Assembly (NCBI GenBank): GCA_026874595.1
Contig: CM049313.1
Span: 77,492,659 to 77,556,658 of the forward strand
Reading direction: 5' to 3'
Length of the DNA: 64,000 bases
Source: Sipunculus nudus
Lineage: Eukaryota; Annelida; Sipuncula; Golfingiida; Sipunculidae
The position numbers and the translations under genes were made by a program. Every line of letters starts with the position of its first letter. Positions within the stretch are counted from its first letter, which is position 1. A model generated the notes under the pieces. The model was given only the letters and a program-made list of their open reading frames with translations. It had not been told where the DNA came from and ran no database searches. Below, piece after piece: positions 26,591 through 36,079 of this stretch.

Positions 26591-28427
26591 CCCATGTTTG
26601 CTCTATAGATCTACAATATTGTTGATTTTCCAAAAAAGACCTTTGCACAGAGCAATAGTCACAGGTAACTTCAGGATACATTATTATTATCTTGACTTAA
26701 TTTTCATGGTCCTGACCAGGGGGAGGCTTCCTTCTATCACTTGGGATTGGAAACCTTTAGTATACAGACTGATCTTATCAGAAAGTCTGTATTCATGGAA
26801 TATGTACCGTTAAAGAATATGTGCAGCCACAGTAAAATACATATCAAATTTCAAGGAAATCCTACAGCTTTATTGAGCAGTCCATGGAGAAGATTATCCT
26901 AACACCTTCACAAGAAAATCCAGATGTTGCGTTTACTTTAATTCTTGGTCCCATAGCGGGTCATATACTTGAAAAGTGCTTTAATGAGGCATCTTCACAA
27001 ATAAGAAATACATAAAGAATATTTTAAGACTGTCAATCTGCTTTTATTTGTTGATCAACCATTCTGTGACTAGACATCAAAACAGACATGATGACTAACT
27101 GATTATAATGCAAACATGGGACTATAAACGTGTCCTGAACAGGCCAACCAGACTTGCGGTTTAAAATTGATTTCCTGAGATTTTGTGTCTTGTCAATATA
27201 ATACAAACCCATTTTATTCAAATGTAATAAACAATTTCTATTAAAAGAAATGCATTAACATAAATATTTACTCTTTTGAATCAAGTAATCTATTTCAGGT
27301 TTAAGATTAAATGAAATATATTAGATTGCACTGTTAAAAAACTGTCACATGACTGCTACTTGTCAACCTCAAGATTACCACTGAACTTAAAATTACTATA
27401 AATATTAAATAAAATGATGTGGTACAACCTGTCTCATCCAACCAATGAACTTATCCAAGGTAAGATGCATGACAAATTTAAATGCAATAAATCCAATCAT
27501 TACTGGGATATCTGAGCTATCATATGTCCCCCCCCCCCCCCATATCATAATGATTACCTGAATAAAAACGTCACATCATTTAATAACATTTTTTAAGAAC
27601 TTATTAATTTTGTGTTGAGTTTCCAAGCAATAAATGTGTAAATATTGGACATTATTTTAAATCTTATAAACAAATATATCATACTTGTCATCTTCCTTTA
27701 ATACTACAATAAGCAACTTTCAAAACATGCTAAAACTCTGTATGGTAACTCATATAACATAGTCACAGAAACCTAATTTTGAATCTCCCAAGGCCTGACT
27801 TAAGATTTTCAGTTAAAACTCACTTTTACAATTAATTAAAAAAGTAACAGAAAGGTGACCAGATAACCAGACAGCTGAAAAAAGGCTATTGCTTCAGATG
27901 AGCTAGAAGTTCTGCCTGTCTTTCCATCATGTTTTTGATCAAATGATTTGAAAATATATAAGCAGATAAGCAAAGAAAGCATACATATACACTGTCGTAT
28001 AAAATGTAAAAATATTTAAATTGTGTAAACAAACTGGTAAAGAACACAGTATTTTATACTTAGTATAAATAAAGTGCAAAAATAAAAGTGCAAAAGTAAT
28101 TCTATGTACAAGGCAAACAAACTATGATACAGATGTGTTGTCCAGGGAACATTCTGGATGGAGAATCTCAGAAAACAAGCACCTGTGTATGCTAAAGCTT
28201 TCCATTTTTTTATGGATGTATAATGACAGGAACACAAAAAGGATAAATATGAATAAACATAAGTGTATGCAATGAGTCAATGATGAACCCAAATTGATCC
28301 AACACCAAAAACACACCATAAAATCTATAGTAATCAATATAAATCTTTGAAATGTAAACACTGCAAACTGCACAGTTTACTATGAAATCTGTTTGGCTGA
28401 CACGGAGTGCCAGAATAACTGCTTTGA
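26591..28427. other. Intergenic/3' flank of the MARCH gene
   Basis: AT-rich and mostly unique sequence, with a 13-C run near 27530. Only short ORFs were seen. Part may be long 3' UTR of the minus-strand MARCH gene if the polyadenylation signal at 28433-28428 is not used. Confidence 0.5.
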
Positions 28428-28433
28428 TTTATT
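28428..28433 (-). terminator. Candidate polyadenylation signal of the MARCH gene
   Basis: Minus-strand AATAAA about 200 nt beyond the MARCH stop codon. It is the first canonical hexamer I noticed downstream. Other AATAAA hexamers occur further on, so the true 3' end is uncertain. Confidence 0.35.
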
Positions 28434-28636
28434 ATCATAATAATAAAATTCAACACAATTTTTGTTCATTTACATACAAAGTTTGTTCAACATTTTTCCC
28501 CTATTTTACCCTTATATCATAATGTAAAGCTAGCATTGCTAGTCTCTGGAATGTTAAAGCCACTAAGGACAATGCTCACATAAGTGCTCATTTGCTAGAT
28601 GCTATCAGTGCCACATAAGGTGGCAATATCACAGAG

Positions 28637-29095
28637 TTACAGATGGGTGACAGGTAAGGCTCGTAGAGGGAAGAGGCTGCTTGTGTTTGGTGTTCCTGAT
28701 GAGATAGGCAGAACCAGGTGAGTATCACACATGAGCTGAGGCAAAATGTTGCAGGAGTCCTCTGTATTCATATCTATATGCTTTTCTTGACCTTCTTCTG
28801 AAACTGTACGAGAGCGTGAAGTTTGATGATAATGAGTTGTGTTTCTATGTACCCTTGGCAACATGGTCATACATTTTGTGGTTGTTATGGTATCACAGTC
28901 TTTCCAGCTCTGTTTGCAAGAGTCTGATTTGTCCACCACGGCACAGTTGTTGTTGACCTGAGGAACACTTGTTCCACTCATATTTAGTGAAACAAAGTCA
29001 CCCACAGCATGTCCTTGAGAACAATCAATGACCTTGACAATCTGATTTTTCACTTGCCAATCTCTGTAGATTTTGAAGTGGTAGCGCATCGCCAC
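28637..29095 (-). CDS. MARCH2/3-like E3 ligase, last coding exon (C-terminal tail)
   Basis: Acceptor ...GGACAG|GTGGCG places the exon start at 29095 in phase 0, matching the phase-0 donor at 29512. It encodes 152 residues plus stop. The first stretch, VAMRYHFKIYRDWQVKNQ, matches the post-TM2 segment of vertebrate MARCH2/3 (FRYH...Y.EWR.TNQ). The rest is a Ser/Thr-rich cytosolic tail, longer than in vertebrates. The last residues, VTHL, form a class I PDZ-ligand pattern (T-x-L), as vertebrate MARCH2/3 end in T-x-V. The exon assignment is strong; PDZ binding is inference. Confidence 0.9.
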   Translation of the reverse strand: MAMRYHFKIYRDWQVKNQIVKVIDCSQGHAVGDFVSLNMSGTSVPQVNNNCAVVDKSDSCKQSWKDCDTITTTKCMTMLPRVHRNTTHYHQTSRSRTVSEEGQEKHIDMNTEDSCNILPQLMCDTHLVLPISSGTPNTSSLFPLRALPVTHL

Positions 29096-29511
29096 CTGTC
29101 CAGAAAAAATTCAAGAACATATCTTTGATATTACAATTTTTTTTAAATTCAAAGAATATATCTGGACTATTAGGTGTATTAAAATTTATTTTATTTCTCA
29201 AATTCATTCAATGAAAGCTAAATACTATGCAGGCCGTACAAGATTTTCAAGATATGGAGAGTACCATAGATCTGCCAGTGCTTGCTTGACCTCTGACATA
29301 CTGAATATAATCTGACAGAATCTGGTTCCGTAATGGCATTCATCATTGTTTTTGTACCCACAAAACCAGGGACAGGAGGGACTACAAAGGCTGTTGATTA
29401 AATTGATAGAGCTTGCACATGTCAAACCTTTTCGATAAATATATATCAAGCTGAGATAACTGGAAAAGGAAGTTAAATTTTTTAGAAATAATGCTAGAGA
29501 GTTAAACTTAC

Positions 29512-29724
29512 CGAGCACCAGACTAGATGGATACAGACAAGAAATGCTGCCAAACTCATGAGACCTATCACTTCCCACTCTGACTCCTTGTGGTGCGTGT
29601 AGCTCATGGCCCCCGATATACACAGCCACGCACTCACTACAGCCAGAGGGGTCAGCACCAGAAAACAAGCACAGTCTCCTATCAGGTTCCTCTTGTCACC
29701 AAGCCGGGATGGATTTTTCACCCA
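29512..29724 (-). CDS. MARCH2/3-like E3 ligase, exon with two transmembrane helices
   Basis: Acceptor TATGTGCAG|TGGGTG and donor TGCTCG|GTAAGT bound exactly 71 codons, phase 0 at both ends. The peptide begins WVKNPSRLGDKRNLIGD, matching EWL.(D/N)PGP...KRTL..D of MARCH2/3. It contains two hydrophobic helices, about CFLVLTPLAVVSAWLC and VIGLMSLAAFLVCIHLVW, with the conserved TPLA.(I/V)S.WLC block. In this family the two helices anchor the ligase in endosomal or plasma membranes, with RING-CH and tail on the cytosolic side. The loop between the helices carries HHKESEWE. The intron to the next exon is 416 bp. Confidence 0.92.
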
Positions 29725-30420
29725 CTGCACATAAAGATAAGAAGAATTTTGTGTTAACTTAACCCAACACAGAATAAAGTGTTTGCTTAAATCAGCTGGG
29801 CTTTCGATGGGAAGAAAATTTGAAGAGGCCGGGACGCTCAGGCAAAAATTTTTGGAAGTCCCATCTGAGTTAAGAGTGTCCCAGTGGGAGATGATATGTA
29901 TTTTATGTAATTATCATACCATTATATGATTAGAAATCATGTCTAAATGTAAGCCTCTGTTATCAGCACGGTGTTAAAAGCACTGACAGGTTCCATGCAG
30001 GCAGCCGGTAATGGTTATTGACTGCTACAAAAGCGAGAAATTTGCGTCCGCAGAACCTAGCATCCGTAAAAGATTTCAAGCATCGGAGACCCTTACCTCC
30101 TCGTTCCTAAAAGCCCTGCCTAAATGTATATGTTTAAGTACACATCAAGGGGAACCCTCCTTACAGGCACCTCTCTACATCAGCCACTTAAAAGAGGGTC
30201 AATGAGTTGTGGACTTGGGTGGTTGTAAACAATTCTACAGTGGGAAGCCGCAAATGTTTGGTCTGGTTAGTATATAAAATAGGAGGTTCTACTGAATATT
30301 TGATCAAGGGCCTATTGAAGCCTTCACCTGATAACAAATACAAAATCATCAGGTTACTTATGCCATGCTGACATTATTATTGTTATATTTATAATATTTT
30401 GCTTGTTATTATCATTCACC
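29725..30420. other. Intron sequence left of the minisatellite
   Basis: Part of the 1339-bp MARCH intron (29725-31063). No repeat family or exon was recognised; a 64-codon ORF on the plus strand at 30011-30205 has no support. Confidence 0.6.
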
Positions 30421-31110
30421 TGCAAATGATGCTCTCTGTAATGTGCTCATCTCTTGGAAAGATTTTATCCTCCTCTCAATAGAGTGAACCATCTTTGTAA
30501 GGTTCTGGCATCCTCTGAGGAAAGGTTTTTACCTCCTCTCTGTGGTTAACTCACCTGTAGTAAAGGTTTTAGTCTCCTCTCTGTGGAAAACTCACCCCTA
30601 GGAAAGGTCTGTACATCCTCTCTGTGGAAAACTCACCCCTAGGAAAGGCTTAGTCTCCTGTCAATAGGGTTACCATTCTGTGAGGGGTTTTAGACTCCTC
30701 TGAGTAATGTAGTAGATATCACCTATAGGAAAGGTTTTTACCTCCTCTTGGGGGTATATACTCAACCGAAGGGAAGGCTTGGCCTCCTACCAGTAGTAAA
30801 CTCACCTCTAGGAGAGGCTTTGGCCTCCTGTCAACAGGGTATACCATTCTTTGAGAGGTTTTGGCCTCCTCTCAGTGGTGTAGTAGTAACCACCTCTAGG
30901 AAAGGCTCGAGCCTCCTGTCAACAGGGTATACCATTCTGTGTGAGGTTTTAGCTTCCTCTGAGTAATGTAGTTGTAATAACCTCTCGGAATGTTTTTACC
31001 TCCTCTCGGTTGCATATACTCAATTGTAGGAAAGCTTCGGCATTCTAACAGTAGTATACTCACCTCTAGGAAAGGCTTCGGCCTCCTCTCTGTGGTGTAC
31101 TCATAGCCAC
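30421..31110. repeat. Minisatellite derived from the RING exon end and its splice donor
   Basis: About 14 degenerate head-to-tail copies of a 39-45-bp unit. Read on the minus strand, a unit looks like GGAGGCCGAAGCCTTTCC followed by TAGAGGTGAG. The rightmost copy is the last 39 nt of the RING-CH exon plus the functional donor at 31064/31063. Units at about 30804, 30640, 30590 and 30550 still carry intact GTGAGT donors in the same orientation; others are decayed. The exon copy encodes the family-conserved EYTTERRPKPFLE, so the intron copies must have come from the exon, not the reverse. Confidence 0.85.
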
Positions 31111-31274
31111 ATATCTCACACTTGTTGGAGCTGGAGGAGCCAAGCCATTTCTCCACACAGGTCTGGTGGACCGAGCTCATAGAACCAGCACACTGGCAGG
31201 GACTAATCAAGGATTCCACACTCTCACCTTCATGACAGATCCGACACACACTGCTGTCTGTACTCCCTGTACCA
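31064..31274 (-). CDS. MARCH2/3-like E3 ligase, RING-CH exon
   Basis: Acceptor TACTTTGTAG|TGG and donor CCTAGAG|GTGAGT bound 211 nt. The first base completes an AGT codon with the two bases left by the upstream exon at 44155. The exon holds a complete C4HC3 RING-CH finger: C71 and C74 (CRIC), C87 and C89 (CQC), H97 and C100 (HQTC), C113 and C116 (CEIC), counted from the internal Met in the upstream exon. The W at 104 (KWL) between ligand pairs is typical of E2-binding RING-CH. By family knowledge it recruits an E2 and ubiquitinates membrane cargo. Most similar by eye to vertebrate MARCH2 and MARCH3 (CRICHEG, LLSPC.C.G). Confidence 0.95.
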
Positions 31275-31860
31275 CTACAAAGTATATACCAGGGTATATA
31301 AAATCAACAAGCTTGTAAGTCAGACGGCCTTTTAGTTAGTTTAAGGACTTTCATCAACTTAGAAATTCTCCAGCCTTTTATACTAGTGTGGTTTATCTGT
31401 ATACTTCTGGTTTGTGTCATAATAACTTAGTGCCAGATTACCCTAGCAGGATAATCAAATACTAAATATAAGAAAGCAAGAAAAATGCTACTGGTACATG
31501 TGCACTTTTTGGACTACATCTAAGATACAGAAGCCTCTCATGACCAATTATTTGTAAAACTATATATATTTCAACTATGTGAAAGTAATATGTGTTTAGA
31601 ATTCCCACTGGGAATATATGAAAACCTGTAAAATATAAAATAAGGAAGAAAGTGGAGATGAGCTGTTGTATAAAAATATAAATATTTATTTATTAACTGA
31701 AAAAAAATACTGTAAAAAAATAGAAATGTACATCTTCAAATGAGCATTAATTCAATCTAAGGAGTATTTATTGTACTCTGTAATATATAACTGAAACCAT
31801 TTAATCATCCAATATGGGAAAAAAGGTTATGGACCTAAAACTTATACTAAAGGATATATT
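31275..31860. other. Unique intron sequence next to the RING exon
   Basis: AT-rich start of the 12.9-kb MARCH intron (31275-44154). No exon or repeat was recognised. Confidence 0.55.
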
Positions 31861-33119
31861 TGATGAACAAACAAGTGACCCATGGGTCATGACGCTCAGC
31901 TGAATGACATGTTGACAATATGTCCTTGCACAGGCAACTAATTAAGATAATGTAGGTGGCATCATTGTTCATGCATCTTAGCTTATGTTCATCAAGACCC
32001 ATAAGCACAACAAATTTGATGACAATCCAACCAGCCTTTCATGAGGAATCTGGCAATTTTTGTGTATTTTGCTTTATTTCTGGGGTGCTCAATCATACCC
32101 CAAAACTCTGAGAATATAGTTCACAGTGACCTAATTTCAGGTTTCTGGGAAGAACTTTTGAGGAACTCTCAGGATGTCGAGTATGAAGTTTCTGGGCTAA
32201 ATGGTTATGATTTGTGCCCTACTTTGGTATCAAATTTTCAATTATTCTGAGGGGCAGTTATAAGCCCCATAGCTCAGAAAATATGGGTAACAGAGACCTA
32301 ATTTCAGGTTTCCAAGGAGACTTTTCATGGACCTTCCTGGATTTAAAGTAAGAAGATTCCAGGTCCAATGGTTATGATTTGTGCCCTACTTTGGTAGCAA
32401 ATTTTTAATTATGCTGGCGGTGTTTATAAGCCCCATAGCTCAGAGAATATGGGTAACAGAGACCTAATTTCAAGTTTCCAAGGATATTTTTCACAGCCTG
32501 GATGTTAAGTTAAAAGATTCTAGGACCAATGGTTACATAAGTGCCCTATTAACAGACGACTGCATCTGTGAAGGTCTCAAAAATAAAGATAAAATGCGTT
32601 AAAATTTGAAAAAGACAAGATGGTGCCTTGAGTCTGCAGGAACTGATGAAACACTCCAAGGTGCATTTATGCATGCAAAGAATCATGCTGATCAATGCAC
32701 TAGTTGTTCAGATACTAGAGCTTTTGTATCAAAATTTTTGTTATTCTGGGGGGTACTTTCTGAGCTCTGACAATATGGATAACAGAGACCTAACTAATTC
32801 AAGGTTTCCGAGGAGACTTTTTATGGACCTCTCTGGATATAAAGTTAAAAGATTTCAGGTCCAGTGGTTACTATTTGTGCCCTGTTAATAGATGACCACA
32901 TCTTTAAAGGTCTCAAAAACAGAGAAAAAATATTGTAAGAAATTGAAAAAAATACAGGTGGCGCCACCCATCTGCAGAAACTGATGAAACACTCCATGAT
33001 CAATATCAATGCAAAGAATCACGGTGATCAATGCATTAGTTGTTCAGATACTTGAGCTTTTGTATCAAATTTTTCATTATTCTGGGTAGTACTTCAGAGC
33101 CCCATAGCTCGAAGAATAT
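31861..33119. repeat. Dispersed repeat modules in the MARCH intron
   Basis: Tandem-like degenerate copies of the module also seen in units A and B: AGCCCCATAGCTCAG, ATATGGGTAACAGAGACC, AATTTCAGGTTTCCAAGG, GATTTGTGCCCT, TTTGTATCAAATTTT. Copies start near 32056, 32250, 32425, 32740 and 33080. One GGTGGCGCCACC palindrome lies near 32957. The last copy is cut at 33119 by the transposon at 33120 and resumes at 43577. Confidence 0.75.
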
Positions 33120-33959
33120 CAGGGTTGGTTTCAGAATTTTAAGTTTAGGGGGGGAATCCCCTCCCTAATTTTTTTTTTTTTTGGGGGGGGGGGGGGGGGA
33201 ACTAAATTTTTGAGGGGGACCTGATTAGTAATGATAATACTGATGGTAACCCCATGACTGCGCTCAAGAATACATTCAAACATACAGATGGCATGACGCA
33301 CACAGCAGAAAATACAGAGACAAATAAAAAGGCATTATCAGTTAATTTACTGTTTACTGGTAAATTCAGTATTTCCTGTTTATTCCATGTAAAGTGTAAC
33401 TGTTAATGGCCTTTGGGGCATTTGTAGGGCATACTTTCATGTATATCAGCTTTACAAAGAAAATCTAAACTATATCAATATATGTAAATAATAAGATTGT
33501 AATAACTGGAAAGCCTCTTGGCAGAGCAGAGTTGATTTTTAACTGTCCTACTGATTTTGGTCAAAAGTAGAAATTGTATAGTTGTTGATAGTAATAACAA
33601 ATTAACTTTCACATGTATAGAATTTCAACACCATGGTACTTTGCATGCTCAGGAGAGGTGCAAGTATCATAGTGTTAGTATACATGTGAAAGTTAGCCAA
33701 TGGCCACTTTGCAATCCTGTAAAAAATGCTAAAATCATACAAAATGTATATATCACTAATAAAAAATCTTAGATCTGTAACATGGTCCTGTCATATAGTT
33801 ATTACTTGAATAATCTACCGTTCTTTTGATATTTCCAATGAATTATTGCACTACTGAAGTCATATTTCTCATCTTCCGGCCCTTCTAGAGCGATCATTAT
33901 TATGTATTCAAGGTCTGTTCTTGAATTCTGTTACGATTGATTGTTTTTATATGATTCTG

Positions 33960-36066
33960 CATGGAGAATCCCCTTTCACAATCAGACCAATTTCAAGTAA
34001 ATCTAAGGGACCAGATGATATACATCCCTTCATTCTAAAGACCTGTTATAAAGAATTATCATACCCAATTAAAAAAATCGCCGAACTTTCCTTTAACACA
34101 GGAAAACTACCTACCCTATGGAAAAAGGCAAATGTCACACCTATCTTTAAAAGTGGTGATCCTAAACAACCAGTAAACTACAGACCCATATCACTAACAA
34201 GCTGTATATGTAAAATAATAGAGAAAATTATATTTGCCAGAATGCTTAACTTCTTTAAAGAAAACAGAATTATATCAGCATACCAATCAGGATTTTTACC
34301 TAGAGACTCTGCAGTGTATCAATTAACAGACTTGTACAATACTATCACCTATAATTTAGACAATGGAAAAGAAGGAATAGGAATCTTTCTAGATATAAGT
34401 AAGGCTTTTGATAAAGTCTGGACAGATGGCCTTCTCAGTAAGCTACTCTCAGCAGGAATAACAGGTAAACTGCACAGATGGTTATACAACTATTTAACAA
34501 ATAGACAACAACGAGTAATTATAGAAAATGCTCCCTCGGAATGGAAATTCCTACAGCAGGGGTACCACAAGGATCGATCCTAGGACCCCTACTCTTCTTA
34601 GTCTTTATCGACGACATAGGAGAAAAACTCACAAGTAATATTCGTCTCTTTGCGGACGATACAATGTTATACCTAGCCATAGAAAATCCCATCCGAGCAG
34701 CCCAGATACTAAATGCTGACCTTGAAAAGATTTACCAGTGGTCAAGGAAGTGGCTAGTCACTTTTAATGCAGGAAAAACTGAATCGGTACTCTTTTCAAG
34801 GAAAAAAGCACCTGTAAACCTCCCTGACTTATACCTAAATAAAACAAAAATAACTAGACTCAAAATGCACAAACATTTAGGAATAATCCTTAGCCATAAT
34901 TGCAAATGGCAAGAACACATAAACTACATTGCAGCTAAAGCAATGAACAAACTTCTAATCTTAAGCAAGTTAAAATATCTCCTAGATAGAACAACCTTAC
35001 AAAATATATATTTCTCATATATCAGACCCCTATTAGAATATGGAAACATCTTATGGAGCAACTGTACCAAGGAACAAGACCAGACACTTGAAAAAATACA
35101 ATTGATAGCTGCAAGAATTGTAACGGGAGGGGTAAAAGGAACATCACATGAACTCATATCTTGAATCAGGATGGGAAACTCTCAAAAAGAGAAGAGAAAA
35201 CAAACAAATCCTCCTTGTACATAAACTGATTAACAATGAAAGTCCGCAGTATCTACGCATTCTTCTTCCACCTCCACATAGTAACATATACGAAACCAGA
35301 TTTGTAATACACAACCTTACTCCAATACAAGCAAGAACTGATTTATATTTCAATTCTTTTCTCCCAAAATCAATCAGATTATGGAACCAAATGGATCTTG
35401 ATAAGAAAGCTTGCTTGACAAGTGGCTCATTAAACTACCAATTGAAAAAATCAGCTCTAAGAACTAAAACACCTACGTACTACAACTCGGGAACCAGAAA
35501 ATCACAAATAATCCATGCACGCATGAGAATGAAATGTAGTGATCTAAATTATCATATGTACACAAGACATATTAGCCACACCAAAAAATGTCAATGTGGC
35601 CACCCATCAGAAGATCCCAACCACTACCTACTGCAATGCCACCTCTATAACTCCACTAGAAAAACATACTTACCTAGGGATACCCCATTAAAAGTTCTAC
35701 TTTTTGGTGACCCAAAAATAGATGACAAATCAAACAAGGAAATATTCGAATCGGTAGCAAACTTTATTGAAAACTCAAACAGATTCTAACATAAAATAAT
35801 TATACAATTTTGACAAACTCATCCTACACCCACCAAAACTCTTTCTCTCCTCTCAACTGGCACCTTACACTTTCCAAATCACAACTAAAAACATAGTCAT
35901 TATGCTATCCACATCTTCCATGATACCTCAGTCACCAATATGTTAACATCACCCCCCCCCCCCCCCCCGCCATGCATCAGAAAATTACCACTTTAGAATT
36001 CAGGAGCGAGCTTCATAAGCTTTAAGTAGCTTGCGCTCAATCTATTAATACAAGTTTATATTTATA
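33960..36066 (+). mobile_element. 5'-truncated, frameshifted non-LTR retrotransposon (LINE)
   Basis: Three overlapping frames (to 34583, 34541-35164, 35148-35789) together cover a reverse transcriptase. Motifs in order are SKGPDDIHP, KANVTPIFKSGD, NYRPISL, AYQSGF, FLDISKAFDKVW, GVPQGSILGPLLF, catalytic FADDTML, and HLGIIL. A C-terminal part follows with a C-x-C...H...C cluster (CQCGHPSEDPNHYLLQC). Frame changes near 34550 and 35160 and the missing endonuclease and 5' part make it dead. The 3' region holds a C-run (35952-35968) and a GAGCGAGCT...AGCTTGCGCTC stem near 36004-36040, then a T/A-rich tail. It resembles the Jockey/CR1 group; the exact clade was not determined. Confidence 0.9.
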
Positions 36067-36079
36067 TATGTGCTTAGGT

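Noticed and set aside
29225-29668. 147-codon minus ORF overlapping the MARCH membrane exon
   Set aside because: Wrong frame relative to the conserved membrane-helix exon, and it extends through the intron.
33960-35789. Reverse transcriptase as a possible retron, viral or host-domesticated RT
   Set aside because: Motif order and C-terminal Cys cluster match non-LTR retrotransposons, and two frame changes show it is not maintained.
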